From contig NC_051094.1 of the NCBI RefSeq assembly GCF_901709675.1, positions 13,138,501 through 13,202,500 on the forward strand: a stretch of DNA of 64,000 nt, written 5' to 3'. The notes under the pieces were generated by a model. The model had not been told where the DNA came from. It did no database searches and saw only the letters and a list, made by a program, of their open reading frames with translations. The DNA is from Syngnathus acus (taxonomy: Eukaryota > Chordata > Actinopteri > Syngnathiformes > Syngnathidae). The position numbers and the translations under genes were made by a program. Numbering within the stretch: position 1 is the stretch's first letter; every line of letters begins with the position of its first letter. Shown piece after piece: positions 29,101 through 42,903 of this stretch.

Positions 29101-32100
29101 ACGCACACACAAACACACGCACACACAACTGCTGCTGGGAATCTGGCTCTGTAGATAATACTCCATTAGCCCAGGCGGCAGAAAAGCTTGCCAGTCCTTC
29201 AAAAAAGCTGCCAGAACTGTTTATGCCAACGCTTATTCCAGGAGAACACAAAAGCAAGCACGTTTTCCTCACCATATAATGACAGTGTTTTCTCATTGAG
29301 GGCTGCAGAGGGGTTTTTAATAAGTTTAGGCACATGTAAGCCATTACCATTGTGTGAGTCTTTAACCCCTACCCCACTGAGGGGGCGATCATTTGCCACT
29401 GTTGGCAAAGGTAGCAAAATGCTCGTTCACATCAGCGTTTTTTCAAGGTCGCAAATGTTTGCCAAACGGTTGCTAACAGTTTTAATGTTTTTTCTTTTCG
29501 CTAGGACGTTTTGATCATGGAAAGTGGCGAACGACCTTGAACGAATCCTGACAAAGGCAACATTTGCTACCTTCGCACTCGTAAATGTTTGCCGCTCAGT
29601 GGGATGGGGGCCTAAATATAAGCGCTGGGTCAATACAGAGCCACAAACATGAATATGCCTTTCGACGGACGCTGTGTAGAATGTTTGTGATGACATTTTG
29701 CTTGCACCTCTGCTGAAAAGATTGTGGTAGGCTTATGGCGTGTGGTCTCTTTGTGGCATCGTAGTGCTTCAAACTTAGGTTGTTGCATTTATTAGTGAAC
29801 CACTAGATGGCACAAAATTCTACAAACTGTCCCTTTATTCCACAGAGCCAGGCCGAGAATCAGATTGCAAAGTAAACTGGCATAGGTGCCAGCTCACCCA
29901 AGACTCTAAACGAGGGATGTCAAACTCTGGCCCGCGGGCCACATTTGGCCCACAGTGTAATTATATTTGGCCCGCCAAGACAAATTCTGCATTGACTGTG
30001 TCACGACTAAAATTACAAATTGTCTTCACTAATAAAGATGGTGCGAGCAAGTTTTATTACCATTTATCTTATTATCAGTTAACAGTTTTTACTAGTCTCT
30101 GATTTCAAAACTAGTTATTCATCAGTTTGTTGCGTAGACTATACTGTATATCAGGGATGCCCAAGTCCTCAAGAGCTCCTATCCAGCTTGTTTTAGATGC
30201 ATCCCGACTGCAACACACCTTTTCCAAAGCTTGCTTATGAGCTGATCATGTGCTGTAGTAGGGCTTCACCTAAAACAGTGTGGATGGGGGCTGTCGAGGA
30301 CCTAACTTGGGGACCCCTGCTGTATATAATATTAGACGTTCGTACATCTATTTGGATCGATAGTCACAATGGCCCCCCGAAGGAAACTATGACTATAATG
30401 GATACTCACTTCATCAAGATCTGAAATATGTGATTCAAGGTTAAGGCTGCAAATAACCAGTCAGAATTCAGATAATGTGTCAGTGTTTTTCACGCTATGT
30501 CTAAAAGCCATACTGCCATGAAAGCAGGTCTTACTGTGCGTGGGGAGAAGGATGGACTATTTGGGCTCGGTGCTGATGATATGATGAACACCTCATCTGG
30601 ACCAATATCAAGCTCGGCCAAACCATTGGAGGAAATGTCCAATTCTCTATTCTGGGAAATGTCACCACCAACACTCACTGAGGAAAGAGTTAAATATCAT
30701 GCAGAAATACAATATAATATAGCATGTACAAAGAAGCATTTTTTTTTATCCCTTTCAAATCCTTTTCAAACTGTATTCAATGGAATAAACCACAAAGACG
30801 CTACTGTATTTAATGGTCAAGCATTAGGGTCGCTGTTGTGCCCCCTCAACTGATCATTAGCAAATTGCAGAACTCATGTCGCCAAACAACCATTCAGACT
30901 CACACTTAAGGACAATTTGGTGGTCATAGGTCACACTTGTTCTCACCTGTGTGCAGTGGGCTGTACTTGTTTGCCTGATCCCTGATCAACTCCTGGTTGG
31001 GATGACTCTCAGCCATCGGTTGCAACTCACTTACCTCCACCCTAATGTTCTGAACTGCCTCTGGCACCTACAGCACAACACAGCAGGTCAAGGTGAAACC
31101 GCAAAACTGGCGACAACAATTCTTTAGGGTTTCTGTATGGTGAGTTGCTCAACAACACATTTTTTTGGTCTTGAATATTCAATGCATGTTTGAGCAAGTG
31201 AGAGCATTAAAAAAAAGTGCCACGACCACTCAGTTTATTCTCTGTTAGAAAAATACGGTATTGTTTTGGCTGAATTCAATTGACCTTAGTAAAGCGAGGA
31301 AACAACAGAAAAAAAGTGTCGAGTAGTGTATGTACCTCAGTGCTGGTGGATGTGCAGGAGCTCTCTCTTTTCAGACACAGTTTGGGCCTGTAAGTAAAAA
31401 CAATTTCATTTATTTATTTTTCCAAACGTTTCAAGCGCCTTTGTTGTTTTGTGTATATAATCGTAGATACAGTACACGTCTAATTTGATTACACTTAGAC
31501 TAGGTGACATCTATGGCAACTACTAACTAATGGGGTATTTTCGATAACATTGTCAACATAACTGCCCATCTATTCACCCATTTTCAGTTGCGTTTTCCTC
31601 CCTTTCTTAACCCTCAAATGAGCCAATGAAGCATGCTGAAATATTTGAACAAGTACCCTCTTATTAAAAATTGCTCTTACAGCTGAATGAGTCCATTACC
31701 AAACACCGGTCAACTGAGGGGAACGCCTGCTGCGACTCTTTCCCACCTTTGGCTGTTTTCTTACCAGAAGGGGCCTTGGGCGTTAATCTCAGCACCACTT
31801 TGCAACAGTCCAGACCTTGCCGCTCTCATCATCTTCTACTGATTTGTGGGAAGTCGTTTAAAATAATAAGAAACACTTCAAGAGGAAAAGGCTTCCACGG
31901 AGGCTGCTCGTGTGCTTAAGCTTTCATTAACATGCATTTCCTGCCTTTCAAATAACTTGGCTTGTTACTGTTGATTGTGGTTTCATTTTATTGAACATGT
32001 GCTTTTAATTTCCTCATCATAAATAGTTTGAACCTGAGGAGTTACCTGGCAGATTAAACACACTAGCCCTGATTTACTGAAGTGCTCAAAAAAGGATGCA

Positions 32101-35100
32101 AATTTGTCTTTGCACACAAACACAAGCGTGTTGTGGAAAGAGTATAATTGCTTGATTTAGCATACAGAATGTAATTGATCAAATTTGACGCAAATTGCAG
32201 TGGCTGATAGCACATCTGTGAGTAGCTGTCGGCCAGTTCAGCGTGTACCCTGCCACTTGCCAAAAATCAGTTGAGATAAGCTGAACTGAGGAAATGCCAT
32301 ACAGAAGATGGATGGATGGAGCCGTAAAAAGAACATGTGAAACGCAGGTGTATCACAACCACCAGATTAGTGCGGGGGAAAAGAGAGACGGGAAAACTTT
32401 TTCATCTGTGGAAACAATTTTGAAATGCCACTGAAAACGATTGACACATACCACCTTCTATTTAGGGAAGGCGTTCTGAAGCTTCTGAATGATCCAAGGC
32501 TGGTGATCATGAGAGCCGACTAATGCGTACTGATTATTGCAAAGGGCTGCCAGTTTAATATTCACTTCAGAAATAACAAATTTGCTCACATTACCTGGAA
32601 CTATCATTGTTGAAAAATTAATATGTGAAGACTCTCATTATATTTCTCATAATAGTTTAAGGATGAATTAAGTAAGTAGAAAACAGATATCACTATACAA
32701 CACTTTAACAAATATAAACCTCGGCAAATATTTAAATTTTACCTCCACAACACCAAGAATATCACAATGTTCTATTCCTGGCGAGCTATTTTTAGAAAAA
32801 GTCCAAGGGATACCCGTGGTCCTTTGGAACTGAACTGTGCCCGAGGGCACCATGTTGGTGATCCCTGATCTAAGGGCTGACTTGGAGGCAGTCACAAGAA
32901 GGAGTCATGCCATGTCTCCCTCCTTTCAATTTAGCAACGCAGTATATTTTGGTGATTTCAGCGCACTGTTGCACTGGTGGTGGCTTCTCCCTGAACAGTT
33001 TGCCAGCTATACTGTCCCATATAGCAGCTTATGTAGCATGGGCACATACATCCAATTGCCAGGCACTACAGAAATCAAACAAAGCATGGCTTTTAGGCCT
33101 TTGCTGTTTTTTCTAAAACGATCACAATCAATTTATCTAAAATGCAAGTTGATTTTTGCCACTTCCAATTCAGTCACTTTAAACTTGCACCATCAGAACT
33201 GCTTAAAGTGCAAAACGCTGTTTTAAATACTGAGCTGCTCGCCACTTCTTATACCAACAACCTACGTAACCGGTGATTAGAGTAAAAGTGCACGCAGTTT
33301 ATCACACGAAATTTGGAATCTTATTAAATAAGGTGCACAGAAGTATTATGAATTATTTTCATGATGCTGAGCTAACTCTACACTTTCCTTGCTCTGGCTC
33401 AGAAGGGCAAAAAAAACATCTTCTTCAAACTAATAGTATTACAAACCACTTAGCTCCCACAGTTTGTATATCATTTTTAATCATGTTGATCTCTTTTTAA
33501 ATGATTTTATTATGAGCGTATGTCTTCATAATTAGTTTTTCTTTCTGTAATGCTTTAAATGTTTTATGTAAGGCACTTTGTCTTGTACGTGAATGTGCTC
33601 TACAACTAAACTTGCCTTGCCTATTGTGTCTTGCGATGGACAAGCTAGTAAATTATACCCCTTGACTATATGACAATGCTACTGGCACCAAACCCAATTT
33701 TCTTTCTCCTTGTTGTGCATTTTTCACCTCAGTTCCCCGCCCATTCAGTTTCAGGCGGCCTGTTTTGAGTGCCGGAATTGAGGCCAGGTGCTGTACCTTG
33801 AATGCCTCACTGATTATGGTGAGAAAGCTTCACATCAAGAGAGCCGCACTGTTGCTGCCAAACCGAACTAATCACCACATCACAAACTGGGACTTCCAGC
33901 TGAGTCAACATAACACATTTGTGTATGTGCTAGGCTGAGGATTTACTATTAAACCAGCACACTTTCAACCATGGAAGAAAAAGAGATGACTTGTTAAAAA
34001 AACAAAAATAAAACACTATCGTGTTTTCTAAGTTAACAGGTATTACCTGAATATGCCGCAGAGAACACTGGTAAGTATCAAAGTGAAGAAGGCAGCTCCA
34101 CTCACAGCAGCCAGTAGAAAGTCTACCTTGGCAGATGTGGAAACAAAGCTTGCCCGTTCCCCACCTGGCTTGGTCAAATTGTTGTAGTGGAAGAGAAGGG
34201 CAAAGCCCCGACCCCAGTGAGTGGTTGTGATGAGCTCCATGATTACCTCCACCATCTCCTGATTAGAGCCAAACACCAACTGGCTGCGAGGAGGTCGGTT
34301 TGACCCACAGAACCTTGAGGAAAAGGTGATGAGATCGGAGATATAAAGGACATCATGGGGACAGGCGTCAAGCCCTGACTGCTGCGTCTCAGGGCTCACA
34401 GGTGTCGTGTCAGTGGATTGGGGCAAAGTAACCATAGTTGTGCTTGGCATGGAACCAGGGTTGAGGTTCATGCCAAGGCGAGAAGAGGAGGCCGTGTTGA
34501 TGGCTTTATCTGTATTTGACACGGCTCCAGGATGGAGAAGAGAAGCCGTAGGGGGGAATGTAAGGCTATAGGAACCATCTATAGATCTTTTGGCTGAGTT
34601 TGACACTTTGGTTGACTCTTCGTGGACCACCACCGGCTCCATCTCACTGTCTTGAGAGGACTGCTGAATCTCTGGGGCATCCCTCTGATCGATCTGATCA
34701 CTATTTTCTGATAAAGGCTCATCCAATGCCAAACTGCTCGGGGCGTAATTCAACTCATCTCCATCACCCTCCTCATAACTAGAAATGACTGAGTACTGTG
34801 GGGAGGGCTTGTGGCTTTCAAAAACGTCAAAGTCAAATATTTCAAGGATAAGCTGATAATCCACAGGTACAAAAAACTGCCAAACACAATGGGTCCCAGA
34901 AGAGTAGTTGTAAGGGAAGCCAGGAGAGAGTATCAGTCCTTGTGCATCCACCACATCCACCTTGGCTCCACAGTCAAAGTACACCTGCAAAATAGATTAT
35001 GAGAGTCAAAACCCTTCCCTAATGTTGGCTAGTTCTGAGGCGCATAAAGCTATGTTCAACAACTTGGAAATAAATTTGAAGCAATGTGAATAATATTGCG

Positions 35101-38100
35101 CTAACTAAAATCAAACTGTTACATATAAACATGCCAATACTTTTGATGATCGCGCTTTAAAATCACTGCATCACATTTATGTTACGGCGTCTGTACAATT
35201 TTGTATTCAAAGAAAGCATTTTGGACTTGCTTTAGCTATTTTTTTTCCTGCAGATCTTTGAATGAGGAAGTTTGTCTGCTTTCCCGTAAGAGGAAGAATG
35301 CTTCCTTTAAGTGGTAGGACATGTTTTTATATATTTTATCTACAACGGTTTTAACAAAATGTACAGTAAACTTTATACTGTTTACCATAAAGACTAAATC
35401 TAGTCATTTTCTCTCTCAACAAAGCATATACAACAATCTACAAGGGTAACGTGAAAGGTTTGGATACCGCAAGTCATTTCTTTTGGGCTTAAATATTTGA
35501 CTGTTAATCTACACAAAGAGACGTTGTTTAATGGAACTTCATCAACCTCCATTTGTATTTACAATTTTATTAAGTATGTTGGCTATATTACCCTCCTAAA
35601 GATGATTGTTTTTTCAATATTGGTCACAGTGTTATTAAGTTCTCAATGTCGATGGTACAAACAACCAGGTTATATCATCAAATAATACCCTTGATTGAAG
35701 TCTAATAGTTTCTTAATATAAAGCAGCTTGGAACTGAACTATTCAACTGTTCTGCCTTTATATTAAGGCTCATGGCGGGTTGCTTGGGTGACCTGAGGGA
35801 GTTTTTTTTTTTTTTTTTGAACACGCTTGAAGTAATTCTTTACAGGTGGTTGGGGAAGGAGGGAGACCTGGGGTCTAAGCAAAGGCAGATGTGTGGCTGG
35901 GCCAGGGAACAAAACATCAGCACTTAGTAGGAGACTTTGTGTTTATGAGTTTTCAGTTAGTCTCACTTTTGGTCCGTGGGAATGACCCAGATCGACAAAC
36001 CCCGAGACCAGACAGGTAACAAACAATGTGTAATTTAGACTGGACTAAAGAAAATGGATGGATGGATGGATGGATGGATGGATGGATGGATGGATGGATG
36101 GATGGATGGATGGATGGATGGATGGATGGATGGATGGATGGATGGATGGATGGATGGATGGATGGATGGATGGATAAAGGCATACTGTATCAGACCGACC
36201 TGAGAAAATAATTTGTGTTGGGGTGGGAGAGGGCAAAGGGAAAACATGAGTCTCGAGTTATGAATCTAGATAGGCAAATTAACAATCTCTCAGTAGATAC
36301 AATATAACAGAATGGTGAAACACTTTATCTGCACTTCCACCTGCCTTAGCTCCCGTACATTGTTTACCCCAGTGAACGAGAAGATAGCCTCCTTATGTTT
36401 ACAAGTGGGGGAACAGGATCTGACTGTGGCATGTGTTTATGCACAAGGGCTGCATGATATTTTTCTGCCAAAACTAACATTACTGTTTTCCCACTTGTCA
36501 CTGTCCAGTTGATGGTGAGATAGTTTTGTGGCTTCATGTGTAGTATCCTAAGTGGATGACTGTTCACCTAATAGCCTTTATGGGTTCAACTAAGCCTCAG
36601 TTACTCAGTTACCCGGCTACACGCCTGGAGTGCTACTGAGTGGGCAGTGCAAGTGCAGCATGTCATGCTCTAATGCAATTGCCTCCAAATGTCAATTACT
36701 AAAGTTATTGACTGAGAAAAACTTCAATTAGGGGAGGAAGCTGATATTATTGATACATTTTCCCCAAAGGAACTCTTGGTTACGCTCTGCAAATATATAG
36801 TTTGTACTTGTAGTCAACAGTTTTTTTTTTTGTTTTGTTTGGATACACCACCTCAATAAATTTGATTGAACAATTATGATGAATGACATTTCCAGTTTAT
36901 CACACTAATATCTCATTTACTATTTGAGAATTATATTATTTTTTGTAGAGTACCTCCATTGTATGAGGGGGGTTAAACATTTGGACATATAATCGTTTAC
37001 ACACTGTGTTTAGGGTCATTCATAATTTTCAATGTGAAGTGCAGTATCATTTAAATCATTTGTCTGAATGTGAGAAGAGAGTATAGATCCAACACTTCAC
37101 AATTTATCTTTTTTTTTGTCATCTTCACTGCCTCTCCAGCACACCCTCTAAGAACTCCAAAAAGGGTGGATACAATAGATACATAAAAAATATATCTAAT
37201 TTAATTGCAATGAATGAGCTAAGAATACATTGAGATTGCTTATTTTGCAGCAGGAAATTTTTAATTATTTCATTACGTAATAAAAATGTAATTTCTTCAG
37301 GTACACTTTAAATATCGCAGTAAGATAGACATTGCTTCAATCAACAACCATATTGCACATTGCACATTTTTCCAAATATCGTGCAGCCCTCGTGCATAGG
37401 CACATACAACAGTCAGGTCCTGGTAGTGTGGGAGCAAGCTATTTCCTTCCAATGTTACCTCATTTGTGAAATTCATACTCTGGGCAACAATTTAAGTACA
37501 CTTTGATTCAGAATTTCCATTATTGCATCGCTAACAATCTATGTGGTCATGCCAAAAAAGCCAGTTGCATTGAACTATAAGCCGATTTGAGTCTCGGAGT
37601 CTTTGGAGCAAGGTTGCGCAATAGGGTGAACCTATTCACAATGTGTCAAGAAGAGGAGTATAGTGGTTCCATTCTAAAGCTGAACTAGACAACCTCTAGT
37701 AAGTTATTCAATTAAATGATCTATTAGTTTTCATTTTTACTAAGTATAGCTTTTAAAGAGGCTAAAAATGTAAAGAAATGTTTAAATGAAGAGAATGTAC
37801 TGTCTCTCCCACTGTGATAGGGGAGCTGGGAGGTCCCCTGCACTGGGATGTGCATGGTAGACTACACATGAAGGGGCCCCAGAGTGCAACAGTGTCCAAT
37901 GGAAATGGGACATTCTTATAATGCCAAACATCTTAGTTCTGTTACATCACAGGCCTCTCTACTGGCGGGCCGCTAATTATTCAAAGATGCCTTTTCTCAT
38001 GGCACAACAATGGGCTGCAGTGCCGTTTTGGTGAGCGATAATATTTTAATGAAGTGATGCTAATCAGTTGAAGGCAAGCTGAAAGTTTATATAAGAACCA

Positions 38101-41100
38101 ACAGGTCATTGCGATCCAGTTGTGAGATTGATGGGCTGGCTCCTCTGGATGGATGGAAGGAATAGTTGGAGATCAATTGAAAACAATTATATGAAAAGGC
38201 TAGACTTGTGAAGTGAAACCTATGACGAGCTTGCCGTTGGCGGGCTTGACAAGAGGCAACGTGTTTAAATTTTTATTTTAGATCATTACATATTAAAATC
38301 AGAAGAAATACATGTAGTCAGTAATGAGGCTCATAAAAGGATGTACCTATTGGTAAAAATGAAAACAATAAAAATAAAGTGTGTATTGAATGTAAAGCTG
38401 GTATTAGAAAAGCGTTGGTATAATTCTAAAGACAAAGAAAACTATGGCTATACGGTATTGGACCTCTGACTTAATAGGATTAAGCCACACGTCGGCAATC
38501 TGACAGTCTAAATGTTTGGCTGCAAAAGGGATTTTTTTTTTTTCTTTCACCACCCAAGCTGACGACACCACTGTGAAAACTTTGCAACATGAGCTGGCTT
38601 CTGCTGAACCACACACACTCATCTGGCTCATAAACAGGCTGGCGGGCCTCTCAAAAGGGGGCAGGAATCCTCACCAGGCCTGTTTACTGGAGGAGAAAAG
38701 TGGCACTGCTTCACAGGCTAGCGCTTCAGCAGCAGCAGTCCGTTCAGAACATCAATCACGTTGTTTTTTTCTTCAGTGATTGCTCAGGACTGCATAGCAC
38801 CCAACTAACTTCAAATTTTGTTAACCTCTTTTCTTTATCTTTTAACCCCAAAAAACATTTGCATTTTGACAGTAAAACTTACAAGAAATAAAATCATAAT
38901 AAATCTCAGCAGGAACAAATACAAAATGTTGTACTGTTTATACACATTGAAAATGTATACATTGAGTGAATTTGTGACTAATAAGCTAAAACTACTCAAA
39001 AGCTGTTTTAACTGTGCTTTAGTGTCAATTTCTATTGAAACTTTTTCTACAATAAATACTTCCAAGTTAAATTGTGTCATTATATATTGAACTGATTACC
39101 TGATCCTATATCAGAAATTTGGACGTATCAGATGATTCCAGAAATTTGGAGAAGTTTAAGTAAATTAAGCCACACATCAATATTTTGTGTATCTCCTTGC
39201 AATATGCCAATATCAGAGATGGCAGAAAATGTATAAAGTCTTACAGCTGTGGTAAGCACAAAAACACCTTTTTAACACACACACCTCGCCTGTGATGTCA
39301 ATGACCTCCGAGGTGGGCATGTCAAGCTCGGAGTATACAAACAACCAAATTAAGCCCTGGCATTTCCAGAGTCGCCCTCGGTGTCCACTCAGGAGAGGGA
39401 GAGTGCGGGGGAGACAGAGGGACATAGAAAGAGTGAGTGAGTGAGTGAGTGAGTGAGTGAGTGAGTGAGTGAGTGAGTGAGTGAGTGAGTGAGTGAGTGA
39501 GTGAGTGAGTGAGTGAGTGAGTGAGTGAGTGAGTGAGTGAGTGAGTGAGTGAGTGAGTGAGTGAGCGAGTGAGCGAGCAGATGCAGGTTCTGCCTTTCAT
39601 GACTGCAGCATAAACCTATTAACATATTTTCTCTAGGAGCTTCTACTGCTGTGGAAATGAGCCGGTGAAACCCTGTAGAGAGTAGTTATTCACACACATG
39701 GTTAAAAGCAATTTTCAGAAATTGCTTCCAGATCTCTGATTATAACCTACTGTATCTACACAACACAAACAACACCTCCACTGAAAATCTCTACTGTGTA
39801 GTTCCATACTGTTCTCGTGGACTTAAAGTTTACAACATCATCATCATACAGATCATTATTCTGTCTTTTGTGTCCTCCCGATGAAAGTGTTGAAATAAAG
39901 GCAATTGTGTTTTTGTATCTTATGTCAATCCCATGGATGGATGGATGGATGGATGGATGGATGGATGGATGGATGGATGGATGGATGGATGGATGGATGG
40001 ATGGACGGACGGACGGACGGACGGACGATCCCATCAGTGGAAAGGATGACTTGATGGAGGTCCACTAAGGATTTCTGCCAAGGCTTATCCTTTCGATCGA
40101 AAAATCGATAGATAAAAGAATTTTGCTGCAGATACAGGACATATGTTATAATTAAATTCTTCATTGAATTCTATAAATACAAAATCTATCAAATGTGCAT
40201 TAGTTTACAAACACTAGCACATCTACAGGAGGGGAACCTGTGAACTTTTGTTTTCATTTTTGCATATTTTCAATTATCTCCCAAGCCTTCCATCTTAGTC
40301 TGTTTCTTGCTCTCTCACACACACACTATGTCCAGTATTGCATCAGCCGGTAATTCATGGAGTGACACTGCTTGCACTACTAATTGTTACATAGTGCTTA
40401 AACAATGTCCAATTTTGCAGGTCCATTTCAGTCGTTAGATTAAAACATATTTCATGCTCCAGTGACTATTTGCATGTGGGGTTTGGTGAAAGCAATCTAG
40501 AGAATGTGTGCTCATGGTAATGAAGCAACATGTCACCCAGTACAACACTTTGGCTCATTGATGTGTCTTTGATAGTTTTTGAACAATGGAGCTCTGTAGC
40601 AAAGGGGAATCCATCAGACTCTGGATGCACTTGTTAGTCGCTTCCACTCAAGCTTGGATTTGGCCTCGTCAGTAGATTTGCTGACAATAGAAACACTATA
40701 TAACGCTGAACTTGTGTTCACAAAACAGATTTATATGATGCACTCACAATGACCTGGATGGTTTTAAAAGAAAAAAAAGAAAGTCTGCCTCTAAATTCCG
40801 ACTATTGTCTTCATGACACAAGCTATCAACTCAGTGTCCTATAGCCTTTCCAGGATCACTTCATCATGTACTAAGAAAGTAATGTTACAAACCTTTCTCT
40901 TTTCAAGCGAGATGGTATCTTAGTGGCCTATTCATGTTCAACTGTGAGAGACTGATTTCAGTTCATTCAAGGGAGGAATCATGACAAACAAAGTTCACTC
41001 AGTTCAACCGGGGATGAATATCCCCCTCAATTGTAAATCAAGCATTCAGACAACCACTGCAAGGCATCATAACAAAATTCACTCTCGGTACATACGTATC

Positions 41101-42872
41101 CCTGAAATAAAATGAACTGACAGTGACCACCGTTTCTTTCTGATGGGGATTGAGTAAATCCAGAGCTTGTTTATGCTGTTCCAAAAATCAACTTAATACA
41201 AAAGGGGAGCAGTGGACAAAGCCATCATTTAGCATGCCCCCTCAGGCAGAAAATTGCAAAGATAGTGAGCACCCTATACATACAGGAACTAAAACTGCTG
41301 CTGAGCCGCCATTGCCCATCAGCGGAAAGGACGACTCTTGACAGATGGAAACCCTCTAAGGATCTCTGCCAGGGTTTATCCTTTGGTATGTCGACACCAG
41401 TAAACATGGAAACATTAAATCTCTAACACATAAAGCAAACTCGTGGAGGAGAAAGGACCTACTTTTGAAGCAAACTGTACACCATTAGACAAACACACCT
41501 CCATGTTTGTCTCATCATCAAGACCTACGGACAAGTATTTAGTGACAAATGAAGGAAAATGTAATCTAGGGCTATCACTAACAATATATATTTAGAATAG
41601 ATTTCTTTTCGATTAATTGAACAATCAGATACAATTGTATTCATATTCAAGTGTAAAAGCACTTTCCTTGATTTACTTTTCATTACAAAAATATTTTGTT
41701 TATTAGGTATTATTTATTAATTAAAAACAACATCTAAACTCAGAGTTACGTAATATCACACAAGAAAGAGTTGTTGTTTTCCAAAGTAAAATCAGAAGAT
41801 TTGAGCAATGTTTTGTTGAAAATGTCTCCTGAGATTACTCAATCACTTAAATATGAGGAGATTTGACAATTGATTTGTTGTTGATTAATTGTTTCATTTT
41901 GACACCTCTCATGTGATCTCGCAATGTAAACAAGTATTATTACAATTCCAGAGTGAGCACCTTGAGCCAGATCCCCATCCAAATATATTTAGTTCTTTGC
42001 CTAAAAAAAAACCCAATGTAGTTTTAAATCTGAGTAGTTTTCAAGACAACAAGAGTATTCTTTGAAATGACAATTCAAGTGACTTTTTTTCAAAAAGCGA
42101 AACAATTTGCCTTGTGACATTCCCCCCCCCCCCCCCCCCCCAAAAGAAATGATATTGACTGTATAAAGCTTAGTCTGGCATCATAGCTGTGAGCACACTT
42201 GACCCAATTGCTTAAATGACTCAATTAAGGAGTAAGATTAATAAGATATGCAATGGAGTGGGAGAAACTCATAATTAAGCCTCAAGCAGTTTGTAATTTC
42301 TGCTTTATTGTTTTAACCTAATAAAATGTTAGAGATTCTAAGTTACAAACACTTCCAACTTAAGTGGCAACTGGTTCGGTGACAAATAAATGTGACTCAG
42401 AGAAGACCCCTTACTGTTTACACAATTGTTGATCAGAGACAAATCTTTTTTAAACGCAATGTTTTGGAGCTTGTTACAATTAGGTGTGCACAACATTAAA
42501 CTGTTCACATTACAGTTTTCATTTCATTCAGCAAATAAAACTTTGGATTCTCCTGCTCAAATATGGAGTAGGGAAATAAAACAATAATCCTAATCAAATT
42601 CATGAAAGTTTTGGCAATTTTAGATTTTGTCAACATGCTCCGATAGGATTGGAATTCAAATTATGCTGGCACTGACACTAATTTGCAAAGAACTATAAGA
42701 GCATTCATAAAATGATGGAATCTCACATTTTGAAGACTAAACTAAATAGAAATTGATTTAAACGCGCCACTTAAGCAAAACTCAAGAAAAAAGCGTTTTC
42801 CTATGTAGTTTCTCAATTCAGCGTGAATTTACTTCATGACCGCCTGCACGCTAATCCTCAAACTACAGTGCA

Positions 42873-42903
<31 letters not shown>

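Noticed and set aside
39322-39625. Open frames coding (THSL)n peptides
   Set aside because: Translation of the GAGT array; no independent coding evidence in the flanks of the same frame.
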